A DNA stretch of 21,657 nt from Bacillota bacterium (lineage in GTDB: Bacteria; Bacillota_G; SHA-98; UBA4971). Below the pieces are notes generated by a model. The model was not told the DNA's origin and made no database searches. It saw only the letters and a list, made by a program, of their open reading frames with translations. Where the stretch lies: NCBI GenBank assembly GCA_012512055.1, contig JAAZEW010000190.1:1-21657 (forward strand), in the 5' to 3' direction. How positions within the stretch are numbered: position 1 is the stretch's first letter; each line of letters begins with the position of its first letter. Positions 1-7,062 of this stretch are shown one piece after another. The translations under genes and the position numbers were made by a program.

Positions 1-228
1 CGCATCCCTTGTAGGTAGTCTATAAACACCTGATTCCCCTGCTCGAAGGTGATGTACACTTCGGTTTCCATCCCTTATGGGTAGTCTATAAACAATAATT
101 CTTGCGGGGAGGTGCTTGGTGTGCGACGAAGTTTCCATCCCTTATAGGTAGTCTATAAAGAATGAGACAACAGGCGAAGGAAAGAATTATTGAGTGTTGT
201 TTCCATCCCATATAGGTAGTCTAAAAAC
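1..228 (-). CRISPR. CRISPR array 1 (leader-proximal end, degenerate)
   Basis: Four repeat copies related to the 30-bp unit that starts GTTTCCATCCC and ends TAGTCTATAAAC on the plus strand: a partial copy at 1-27, then 64-93, 131-160 and 199-228. The spacers are 36, 37 and 38 bp. The array continues off the left edge. The copy at 1-27 has three substitutions, 64-93 has one (TATGGG for TATAGG), 131-160 ends in G instead of C, and 199-228 has two (CATATAGG and CTAAAAAC). The GATGGAAAC end reads on the minus strand and the leader lies at 229-377, so crRNA is made leftward. No copy in view is a perfect consensus, which is unusual for a leader-proximal region. It may be an inactive or ageing array. 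Confidence 0.93.
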
Positions 229-377
229 ACGTTTTAGCTGCAACGTAAATCTTTGTCATACCGTACTCTCAATCTTCTTAATATTCCAGGATTCCCCTCT
301 CCCAGCTAGAGAGGAAATGCATCGATTCGGCTAGTTGTCGACCCCCCGGGGTTTTTGCACTACCGGAGGTCGACAAC
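229..377 (-). promoter_or_regulatory. CRISPR leader, copy 1 (array 1)
   Basis: This 149-bp segment abuts the last repeat of array 1 and matches 11797-11945 at 142 of 149 positions by eye, without gaps. It carries a perfect 10-bp inverted repeat, GTTGTCGACC (334-343) with GGTCGACAAC (368-377), and the homology between the two leaders stops at the outer end of that arm. A smaller inverted repeat, CCTCTC/GAGAGG, lies between the hairpin and the array. On the minus strand TTGAGA (272-267), 17 bp, then TTTACG (249-244) could be a weak promoter pointing into the array. Leaders normally hold the array promoter and guide Cas1-Cas2 integration. The promoter itself is an inference. Confidence 0.85.
334..377. 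repeat. Perfect 10-bp inverted repeat at the distal end of leader 1
   Basis: The arms GTTGTCGACC (334-343) and GGTCGACAAC (368-377) are exact reverse complements separated by 24 bp. The interval contains CCCCGGGG and TTTTTGCAC. Each arm includes a GTCGAC hexamer. The same structure occurs at leader 2. It marks the upstream limit of the conserved leader and could be a protein-binding site or an RNA/DNA hairpin. Function unknown. Confidence 0.85.
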
Positions 378-580
378 GAAAAACGGCAACTAAAGATTCT
401 TATAGTTATTATGATTCGATACGGATCTCTCTTTCCCTTTGTGCTCCTTCTTTCATAGCTTCATCCGTGCTTCATTCTCATGGACGCACTATGCTTCTGC
501 AGAATTATCAACCCCCTTCGGGTGATTCGTAGAGATGAGTAAGAGACAATAGGTTGCGGATCGAGACGGTTTAACCCGTC
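378..580. other. Intergenic region between leader 1 and the card1 stop
   Basis: About 200 bp with no supported gene. An imperfect hairpin (ATCA-ACCC / GGGT-GAT, about 507-527) and a 6-bp stem, AGACGG/CCGTCT (564-581, overlapping the card1 stop codon), are visible. Neither is followed by a T-run on the minus strand, so a factor-independent terminator is not well supported. Transcription from the CARF genes may read through into leader 1. Confidence 0.4.
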
Positions 581-1510
581 TTAGCGTAGTTTATTCAATA
601 TCCTCTCTCGCAAAAGGCTCTTGTCATCTTCAGAAATACATCCGGTTTCTTCAAAGCTCGGCAGTTCGATAAGCTCGATGCCTCTTGCGGCTGCCAAATC
701 TCGCAATTCTTCGGCGATCATACGCCGATCTATTATGAGAAATCTGCTAGTATATCTACCGAGAACATCTCTTTCGGTCGCGATTACTAACTGCTCAATG
801 GGATGCTTCTTCGTAGCACCACTCCCTGTTTTCACTTCTGCTATACCCACCCGATTCCCGCAGCGAACCACAAGATCAATTTCCACCCCGTTTTCTACAT
901 TGACTCCCGCTAGTGTTTCATCAACGCTACCTTCGACAGCCTCATAGACCGCTTTTTCAAAAGCGCCTCCCGCCGCCTTCGAAAATCCTTCTACCTTGTA
1001 TCGCCGAGGCCCGACGTGTATATCGAGATAATCTATAATTGATATGAGATTTGAAACTGCATGAGATTCCTCAAGTCTAATATCGCCTCTTTGACCAAAA
1101 ACGTAACTGTATAGTTCTATGTCTGGGCTTTCGTTGTTCAGATATGCTATTTTCGCTCCGCTGACACGGGCAATATTGCAGGCTGCTATAGCCATGGGTT
1201 TCGTGCCTCCAGTGATATTGAACACCGTGGTGCTAGGCTCCCATCCATGTCTGTTAAGCTGACTTAACATCATCTCCATCGCCTTTATGATGTTGTATGG
1301 GTCTACGCACTGGGTTATCACCTCAATCTGTTGATTGAAGTCTCCATGCGCCAGTACTTCTTTCAATACGATAGAGACTCTTTCTGTGTAATCGGAATGA
1401 AACATCAACACTCTATGTGGTTGAAGGTACTTTATGGGAATAAGGTTAGGAACACGTTGTTGACCGATTAGCGCTACAAGTAAGTCAGTCTTGTGGCTAG
1501 TCCCGGACAC
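581..1510 (-). CDS. card1: CARF-PD-(D/E)XK nuclease, Card1/Can2 (DUF1887) type
   Basis: Predicted cyclic-oligoadenylate-activated nuclease of the type III response. Family knowledge: Card1/Can2 proteins bind cA4 through a CARF domain and cut nucleic acid with a C-terminal PD-(D/E)XK domain. Numbered from the longest possible start (1540, 319 aa), the N-terminal pattern LVALIGQQRVPNLIPIKYL and the ligand-site motif ITGGTKPM (about 109-116) mark the CARF domain. The nuclease core shows GGAFEKAV (E195), EIDLVV (D222) and IAEVK (E235, K237). I prefer the GTG at 1510 (309 aa) because AGGAGG lies exactly 7 bp upstream; the ATG at 1540 lacks such a site. It is last in the III-B operon, 57 bp after the other CARF gene, and ends beside leader 1. 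It looks shorter than the roughly 370 aa I recall for Card1. Confidence 0.88.
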   Translation of the reverse strand: MSGTSHKTDLLVALIGQQRVPNLIPIKYLQPHRVLMFHSDYTERVSIVLKEVLAHGDFNQQIEVITQCVDPYNIIKAMEMMLSQLNRHGWEPSTTVFNITGGTKPMAIAACNIARVSGAKIAYLNNESPDIELYSYVFGQRGDIRLEESHAVSNLISIIDYLDIHVGPRRYKVEGFSKAAGGAFEKAVYEAVEGSVDETLAGVNVENGVEIDLVVRCGNRVGIAEVKTGSGATKKHPIEQLVIATERDVLGRYTSRFLIIDRRMIAEELRDLAAARGIELIELPSFEETGCISEDDKSLLRERILNKLR

Positions 1511-1567
1511 TCCTACACCTCCTGGTTTGCCACGATGCATTTACTATCAAACAGGATTCTAACCTAG

Positions 1568-3067
1568 CTATACCTGAAGCCAGGGGTCGATAAAGGCGTG
1601 CTCTTGATGTAATCTGCTTCGTTCAAGACCTTCTACCGTGCAAAATAGATCAAGCAGTGAATCCACCATCTGCTTGAATTGAATGTATTGCTCCTCCGGT
1701 ATGAAGATGAAGCCATGAGCCAAGATGCTGTGATTTCGTCGTCTCGTTTCAGCAAGAAACTTCTTCCAGTTAACACCTGCCAGTCGAAGTCCATAAGGGT
1801 CATTAAGCGCTTCGAGAAGCATGTAGCCATCAGCTAACGAAATGGGGCGTGGTAGGTTTGATATGGGATGCCATTTCAGGTCCTCTCTAATGCCGTTGAT
1901 TTTCTCTACGAGTTGTTCTTGAGGAAACGACCTAAGAGCGGCATAGTCAGGATCACCTGTGTCAATGCTATATGAGGCAAGCCTGCGCTGGGCCATAAGC
2001 TCAACAAGCCTATAGAGAAGAAGCGAAGCTGTATCAAACTCTCTGCGAGTTTCCTTGCGTTCTGCACTTGCGTAGATAGTTAGCAAAAGAGAAGCAGTAA
2101 CATCCGGGTTTTGAAGAAGCGGTAATGTAGATTCTCCATACTTGGACGGCATAAGGCGCGCAACTTCTTCCAGCTGCTTAAGCTGTGTGCTTAAGAGCTG
2201 AATGTTTTCCACTAATCCTGAACTAGAACCCATTCCCTTATGGTGGGAAAGCGCCTCTACAGCATTAATTGTCTTTTCTACACAAGAGCAAACCTGTGAG
2301 AAATCAAGATCATCCCAAGCCTTGTAAGCTGCTGCAAGGCTCGCCAAAGCCTGATACCGCCTGGGATAAACTGCTTTTTCCGCCAGATTCTCGAGAATGA
2401 CGGCGGCTCCTGCAAAATCGAACCTGTGAAACCGGTTAGCAGCCTCCATTTCCTCCAAATCACCAAAAACAAGATAAGGATTAGGCACAAACTCAAGGTA
2501 TTCTGAACCTGGTTCAGGCCTTCTATATGGATCCGGAAGGTACTTGCGATTGGCGATATAGACAAGTTGTGCGCCAAGCAATGCACCTGCCATCGCTGCG
2601 CCTCCTGACATTGACTTCGTTCCGCCTGTGAAATCCACTGCTATGTCACGCCGTCTCCCCCATCTAATCCAGGCTTCCTTTATCTCACGATAAATATGAG
2701 TTGGATCTGCCGGGTCGATGGTTCTCTTATCCCACTGCCGTGCCTTAAGATTGGTGCGGTCAATAATGGCGTCGAGCACGTATTCTGTCTCATGTGTATG
2801 CAAGAACAGAACCCTCTCGGGTTTAATAGCGGAAATCGAAAGCACGAGCGGTTCAGGTGAAGTACCTACCGGAAGAATCAAGCCCAATATGGGCTTCCTA
2901 ATCTTTGGCGACTCTCTCGCGACAAACACCTGCTTTATGAGAGGAAATACTTCTCTGGAATAGAACTCTATACCCTCTACCTGCTGCTCACGAGTCTCAA
3001 GCGGTAGCGACTGCCAGCGATCAGACACCTGTTTAAGCTTCTCTTCAAGTAGGCTTAGATTGCTCAC
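1568..3067 (-). CDS. CARF-HEPN ribonuclease, Cas02710/TIGR02710 family (Csm6/Csx1-like)
   Basis: Predicted cOA-activated ribonuclease that degrades RNA after the Cmr complex senses a target. The 499-aa protein has a helical N-terminus, then a CARF-type Rossmann domain (about 58-200) containing ILPVGTSPEPL and the family hallmark DFTGGTKSMSGG (about 145-156). A long helical middle region follows. The C-terminus carries a HEPN motif, RRRNHSILAHG (R444, H451; R-x6-H), the expected RNase active site. The GTG start at 3067 has GGGGTGA about 6 bp upstream. The gene follows cmr6 after a 280-bp gap and precedes the Card1-like gene, so it may have its own promoter. The motifs fit pfam Cas_Cas02710; exact ligand ring size cannot be read from sequence. 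Confidence 0.9.
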   Translation of the reverse strand: MSNLSLLEEKLKQVSDRWQSLPLETREQQVEGIEFYSREVFPLIKQVFVARESPKIRKPILGLILPVGTSPEPLVLSISAIKPERVLFLHTHETEYVLDAIIDRTNLKARQWDKRTIDPADPTHIYREIKEAWIRWGRRRDIAVDFTGGTKSMSGGAAMAGALLGAQLVYIANRKYLPDPYRRPEPGSEYLEFVPNPYLVFGDLEEMEAANRFHRFDFAGAAVILENLAEKAVYPRRYQALASLAAAYKAWDDLDFSQVCSCVEKTINAVEALSHHKGMGSSSGLVENIQLLSTQLKQLEEVARLMPSKYGESTLPLLQNPDVTASLLLTIYASAERKETRREFDTASLLLYRLVELMAQRRLASYSIDTGDPDYAALRSFPQEQLVEKINGIREDLKWHPISNLPRPISLADGYMLLEALNDPYGLRLAGVNWKKFLAETRRRNHSILAHGFIFIPEEQYIQFKQMVDSLLDLFCTVEGLERSRLHQEHAFIDPWLQV

Positions 3068-3347
3068 TCATGCTCACCCCTTAACTGTACGTTGAAATGC
3101 ATGTTACATCGCATAAGCTTCTTGCGTCCTCCTCGAACCTCTTGTCTACAACCTTGTTGGAAGCAAAAAGCAAAGTTGTCCTGTCAGAGCGCCTATTGAT
3201 GAGTAATTCCCCCTGCAATGGCATTAAGGCAACCCGTGCTAAGTTAGAGATTCAATCATGCCCTTGGTTTTCAGGCAAGCAAGAGAATCCAACACTCCGC
3301 GAATAACCCGCGCAAAAGTCGGTATTCATTGCCGCGCCATTGACTCT
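3068..3347. other. 280-bp gap between cmr6 and the CARF-HEPN gene
   Basis: This is the only long break inside the otherwise tightly packed III-B operon. It holds no gene I can support beyond a 47-codon minus-strand frame (3081-3224). A bulged inverted repeat GAATA...TATTC (about 3301-3327) is present just after the cmr6 stop, but no T-run follows it. The gap is a likely place for a separate CARF-gene promoter, though I see no convincing -35/-10 pair. It could also be the remnant of a lost gene. Confidence 0.35.
3081..3224 (-). CDS. Possible 47-aa small ORF upstream of the CARF-HEPN gene
   Basis: An ATG at 3224 opens a 47-codon frame on the same strand as the operon, ending TAA at 3081, just before the CARF-HEPN ribosome site. 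The translation begins MPLQGELLINRRS and contains KVVDKRFEEDARS. There is no clear ribosome binding site and I recognise no family. It could be a chance frame, an upstream regulatory ORF, or the tail of a degraded gene. Listed for completeness at low confidence. Confidence 0.12.
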   Translation of the reverse strand: MPLQGELLINRRSDRTTLLFASNKVVDKRFEEDARSLCDVTCISTYS

Positions 3348-4436
3348 TCAAGCCTCTCCCAGCAGACGCTTTACTTCTTTCACTTTTTTCACTTGCTTCT
3401 TACTCAGCTTGCCTTCCCAATCCCCCATAGCGATCCAGGCGGCTTTAAGCGTCTGTGCAACCATTTGCTTATCGCTGTCCGTCATGTCCTGCATGTCGTG
3501 AAATAAATCCATAGTGGATTGCTTAGTCTCTTCCGATATTGCCACGTTTTCGAGAGCAAGTTCGAGCTCTCGAAGTTTTCGTTCAAGCGGTGGTAGCTGT
3601 GCAAGTATTTCCTGTTCCTCCCGGGAACGAAGCCTATCGAGTACCTCATCAGTCCTGTCCTGGAAACCTTCGAATACACCATACCCAACAGCAGTCTTAG
3701 CACCACAACCAATAAACGCTAGAGCATCCTGAAGTAATTGTACGCCATCTGCCAAATCGTCTGCTGTACACCTAGAATTAGCGGGAGCCAGAGCAAACTC
3801 AAACCATTGCCCGGGTGCCACTGTCAGAAAGCTTATCGGCACCGGGGAGTAGTAGTCGCCTGGAGGGTTGCGTTTGGGGTCGGCATAGTATTTGCTGTAA
3901 TGAGGATTCATTATGTCTATCTCCAGGCGTGGCACAGTCTCTGGCACAGCATCAAATAAGCTGATTCGACCCATTCCCTCTGTTTCCGAGTCACCAAAGA
4001 GCTCAGCAGCTCGCAACTGGGCACGCTTACTGCCTAATTCTTCTACACCACCTAACCAGTGGACAAGCCAAGCTCTGACCATGCCCTTAACCGAAGCACC
4101 GGGCAGGTATGGCACTCCCAATGTGCGATGCCAGACAAACCCGGTTTCCAACGCATGGCTGGCACCAAGCCCCGACACAAACCGCCATGATGTCCTGGCA
4201 CGTAGCACCTTGCCGTTCAAGGACCTTAGCAACTTATGTCTTCGTTCTCTGTAATCCTTCAGTAGAACCGAAGGGTAGTCACCAATACCGTTGGCGAACT
4301 CCCTGCAAAATGGTGTTTTGTCTTTTTTCTTAAAGTCATCAGACCATACGTCTATGTACTTGTCGTACTTCAACCCAGGGTTGGGATGTTCACAGTTGGC
4401 TTTCCACTGTTGTGCATTCTTATGGAGAGGCAACAT
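3348..4436 (-). CDS. cmr6: Type III-B RAMP protein Cmr6
   Basis: Cas7-like RAMP subunit that caps the Cmr backbone next to Cmr1. The 362-aa protein has the RAMP-fold signature GVPYLPGASVKGMVRAW (about 107-123), a typical ELFGD segment (about 145-149), and the glycine-rich GAKTAVGYGVF loop (about 245-255). From about residue 260 an unusually charged helical tail begins (EEQEILAQLPPLERKLRELE, then KLSKKQVKKVKEVKRLL), roughly 100 residues beyond the RAMP fold. The ATG at 4436 immediately abuts the cmr5 stop; AGGAGG lies about 11 bp upstream. Position after cmr5 is the standard Cmr order. Confidence 0.94.
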   Translation of the reverse strand: MLPLHKNAQQWKANCEHPNPGLKYDKYIDVWSDDFKKKDKTPFCREFANGIGDYPSVLLKDYRERRHKLLRSLNGKVLRARTSWRFVSGLGASHALETGFVWHRTLGVPYLPGASVKGMVRAWLVHWLGGVEELGSKRAQLRAAELFGDSETEGMGRISLFDAVPETVPRLEIDIMNPHYSKYYADPKRNPPGDYYSPVPISFLTVAPGQWFEFALAPANSRCTADDLADGVQLLQDALAFIGCGAKTAVGYGVFEGFQDRTDEVLDRLRSREEQEILAQLPPLERKLRELELALENVAISEETKQSTMDLFHDMQDMTDSDKQMVAQTLKAAWIAMGDWEGKLSKKQVKKVKEVKRLLGEA

Positions 4437-4871
4437 TTATGATCGCCCCTCCTTTCCATAGGGCTGTTCCTTATCCCCACCCTGGTCTTCAACAGCACTG
4501 AGGTAAGCATCGGAGAATTTCTTAAGCCACACAAGCAAAGCCCATATTTCCTCCTGAGACTGCTGGTAGAGGTATCTGTCCCCTTCGATTAGTTTCTTCA
4601 TCAGATGCGCTCTCGGCCCTTCATAGATTTTGCGCCTGTCCATTATCCATTTAGCAAGAATGTCATAGACTATGTACTCAGGATCCGTCTGGTTGCCGCC
4701 TGCCTTCTGCAAAAGAAACGCAAGGGTTTGACCTAATCCATTTGCCAACACCATAGCGGGCATCCCCTTGATGTACATAGCAACATCTTTAGCCACCTTT
4801 GCATTACCCTTGCGGACTGAACTGACTTGTTCCCAGGCAAACAAAGCCCGCTCCTGCTCAAGCATTCGCAT
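4437..4871 (-). CDS. cmr5: Type III-B small subunit Cmr5
   Basis: Small all-helical subunit that lines the inner filament of the Cmr complex along the crRNA-target duplex. With the preferred ATG at 4871 the protein is 144 aa, starting MRMLEQERALFAWEQV. It is helix-rich, contains AMVLANGLGQTLAFLLQK (typical of Cmr5), and ends with an acidic/polar tail. The open frame extends to 4907, but the ATG at 4871 overlaps the cmr4 stop in a TGATG junction and has GAGGGGGG 7 bp upstream, so it is the better start. The overlap implies translational coupling to cmr4. Confidence 0.93.
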   Translation of the reverse strand: MRMLEQERALFAWEQVSSVRKGNAKVAKDVAMYIKGMPAMVLANGLGQTLAFLLQKAGGNQTDPEYIVYDILAKWIMDRRKIYEGPRAHLMKKLIEGDRYLYQQSQEEIWALLVWLKKFSDAYLSAVEDQGGDKEQPYGKEGRS

Positions 4872-5815
4872 CACGCATCCCCCCTCACAAGGAAGGTTGC
4901 ACACCATCCGTGTCCAAGTGTCTCATTCCCACCAAGCTGGATAAAGCGGCGCGCCAGCACTTCATGGTCAAGCTTGTCCATTACAGCACCACCTGTGGAA
5001 AGCTCTGTCTTTAAAGCGCCTCCTCTCGCCGCATCTGCAAATAATGGAACATAAAAGACCGTTTCAGGCGGCAAACTCTCCTCATACCACAGATTCCCTT
5101 GCTCTTCTTGTCCGTCAGGCCCTATGATTCTATCAGTAGTTTTCCTGGACGTCAGCTGAATTCTGGCAGAAACTTGTGTAGCGTAACGAATGAAATACCC
5201 AAACTCATCATCACTCAGAACCGCGAGATCTCTCTTGAGCTTCTCTATGAAAGCTCCTCCTATAACCGCAGCATCGAACCTGTCCGCAATAAACTTGGCT
5301 ATTTCTGTAATCATCATATCCTTCTGTGGCTTGAAGTCCATTTCCTCAAGAAAGAGACGAGATCTTATTTCGCATTCGTGAGGTACCATGACACATTCTG
5401 CATCTACTTTGAGCGGCGCATCCCATCCAGGCTCAATACCAATCATTTTAAGATCCCGCCAGAAACGAGCCAATGCAAGAGGGCTGGTTGTCCAAAAAAA
5501 AGATCTCGTTAAGGATCTGACTGGAAAGAGAAGTAGCTTTGCATCTCCAATAGTGAGGGCGCCCGCGAAATACTCTGCTTTGTCTTGACCGCTGCGCTGA
5601 ACTTCAGGTCCGAACAAGCCGTCAACGACACCTTGGGAAGCTCTTCGCTCAGCTGTCTCACGAAGACTACCCTTAACGCTGGATGCAGGAATTACCGGAT
5701 AGTCTGTGTGCACTTCTCGCTGAATCGGGAGATCAATCGCTCCAGTACTTGCTCCTGCTCCCGGATGAAGCCAACTCTGCCCATAAAGAAATAACATACC
5801 TTTTGAGGTATACAT
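4871..5815 (-). CDS. cmr4: Type III-B backbone and target-cleaving subunit Cmr4
   Basis: Cas7-family subunit that forms the repeated Cmr backbone and, by family knowledge, cuts bound target RNA at 6-nt steps through a conserved Asp. Near the N-terminus LHPGAG is followed by AIDLPIQREVHT, whose Asp (residue 31 from the 5824 frame start, 28 from the preferred start) is the expected slicer residue. VIPASSVKGSLRE is the RAMP core, and GGNETLGHGWC near the C-terminus is the glycine-rich loop. I chose the ATG at 5815 (314 aa) rather than the frame-opening GTG at 5824, because GGAGG lies 8 bp upstream of it and the start then falls 2 bp after the cmr3 stop. Confidence 0.95.
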   Translation of the reverse strand: MYTSKGMLFLYGQSWLHPGAGASTGAIDLPIQREVHTDYPVIPASSVKGSLRETAERRASQGVVDGLFGPEVQRSGQDKAEYFAGALTIGDAKLLLFPVRSLTRSFFWTTSPLALARFWRDLKMIGIEPGWDAPLKVDAECVMVPHECEIRSRLFLEEMDFKPQKDMMITEIAKFIADRFDAAVIGGAFIEKLKRDLAVLSDDEFGYFIRYATQVSARIQLTSRKTTDRIIGPDGQEEQGNLWYEESLPPETVFYVPLFADAARGGALKTELSTGGAVMDKLDHEVLARRFIQLGGNETLGHGWCATFLVRGDA

Positions 5816-5817
5816 AC

Positions 5818-7056
5818 CTACCACCTCCCGACTACTATATGGCCGAAACCTATACGAGTGCTCATACCAATTTTCGTATCATGTAACGCTTCAACAACTT
5901 CAGCTCCACGGTGCGGAGTTGTAAAGTAATAGACAGCACAATCAGGCACATAAGCCAACCGAGGCTTTGGCCTATTCAAAGCCATGTCCCAGCCCCCGAT
6001 CCTAATTGGCCTGTCAGAACATACACTAACTAAGGTACATTGGATGCCTGATAACATGCCTTCCCAAACAATAGCACCATCTCGTTCACATGGGACAAAT
6101 CCAGACGGCAGCCATTCATGACCGTCTTTGCTGCTGTCAAATCTAACAGGGCTCGTAAAAACTAACTTAAATCCACGTTCTCCGAACAAGCCGCGGCCTT
6201 CGTCGATAGCGTCGGCAATACCTGTTGTGGCTATCGGCAACGACTCCGACAATTTTAGACTTGTGAAACGCCCTTCCCCGCCAAGCCTAACTACGTCAGG
6301 GATGGATATGTCAGGGCATCCACGGACGCGTACGCCTATTCCAAATTGCTCCTTTTGCCCATCCGCCAATCGAACATGCTCAATTGCATAAAGCATTCCC
6401 TCGACAGTAGCACGCGAGGCCCTCTCTCTTGCTATTCCGACCCTCTGCTCGCGCCACATAAAAACTCGTGCGTTGTCCCAAGGCGCATCTGACAAAGCAG
6501 AGAAGTATAATCCACTTGGACTGACATCGACACCTGTAAGATAGTTCAATAGTTCAGTTTCGCTTATCCATGCACCGGATAAACCTCTAACGTTTCTGTA
6601 AGATTGAGGCATGAAGACTAATCCCATATCAGTAGCGATCGGTTCAGAAGACGGACGCAACCAACATAATTTAATTTCAGACATGTCCGGTTCTGCCAGC
6701 ATGAGATCACCCGGCACAAGGTATAATCGCTCTGATTCACTGTGGGTCTTGAGCATCACGAACGGCCCAACCAAATCTATCTTCATGTTTTCCTGTCCAC
6801 CCACACAGCTACCTACTGCTTCCAAAACCTCACAATCTTCCTGGATACAACCGCACACACTACAGCGCCCTTCCCGGTATTCAGCAAAATCCACCCCATG
6901 GCCACGCATTATCGCAGTACGCACCGCTCCTTGCATAACGTTACAACTAGGTAGAAACCCAGACGGCAAAAACGTATCCTCACCAGCGGTAAACGGTGTC
7001 CCATCGCGGAAAAAGTAGCTTTCCTCACAACCGAAGAGAAAGAGTTTCTCTGTCAT
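5818..7056 (-). CDS. cmr3: Type III-B RAMP protein Cmr3
   Basis: Cas5-like subunit that pairs with Cas10/Cmr2 and holds the crRNA 5' handle at the foot of the Cmr complex. The 412-aa protein opens with LFLFGCEESYFFRDGTPF, matching the family FRDGRPF-type motif, followed by GFLPSCNVMQGAVRTAI (about 33-49). Residues 65-84 hold five cysteines (CSVCGC, then DC and SC), a possible metal-binding insert I do not recall as standard for Cmr3. The C-terminus has a glycine-rich GMSTRIGFGHIVVG loop. The ATG at 7056 follows the cmr2 stop by 6 bp with GGGGGTGA about 11 bp upstream. Because this subunit contacts the handle, it would see the handle variants in array 2. Confidence 0.95.
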   Translation of the reverse strand: MTEKLFLFGCEESYFFRDGTPFTAGEDTFLPSGFLPSCNVMQGAVRTAIMRGHGVDFAEYREGRCSVCGCIQEDCEVLEAVGSCVGGQENMKIDLVGPFVMLKTHSESERLYLVPGDLMLAEPDMSEIKLCWLRPSSEPIATDMGLVFMPQSYRNVRGLSGAWISETELLNYLTGVDVSPSGLYFSALSDAPWDNARVFMWREQRVGIARERASRATVEGMLYAIEHVRLADGQKEQFGIGVRVRGCPDISIPDVVRLGGEGRFTSLKLSESLPIATTGIADAIDEGRGLFGERGFKLVFTSPVRFDSSKDGHEWLPSGFVPCERDGAIVWEGMLSGIQCTLVSVCSDRPIRIGGWDMALNRPKPRLAYVPDCAVYYFTTPHRGAEVVEALHDTKIGMSTRIGFGHIVVGRW

Positions 7057-7062
7057 GTCTAT

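Noticed and set aside
335..532. 65-codon plus-strand open frame at leader 1
   Set aside because: It starts inside the conserved leader hairpin, has no ribosome site and resembles no protein; leader 2 does not preserve the frame.
564..581. AGACGG/CCGTCT hairpin at the card1 stop as a terminator
   Set aside because: Stem is only 6 bp, overlaps the stop codon and is not followed by T residues on the minus strand.
621..947. 108-codon plus-strand frame opposite the Card1-like gene
   Set aside because: Low-complexity Ser/Thr-rich antisense shadow of a strongly supported nuclease gene.
3301..3327. GAATA...TATTC inverted repeat after cmr6 as a terminator
   Set aside because: The stem is short and bulged and no T-run follows.
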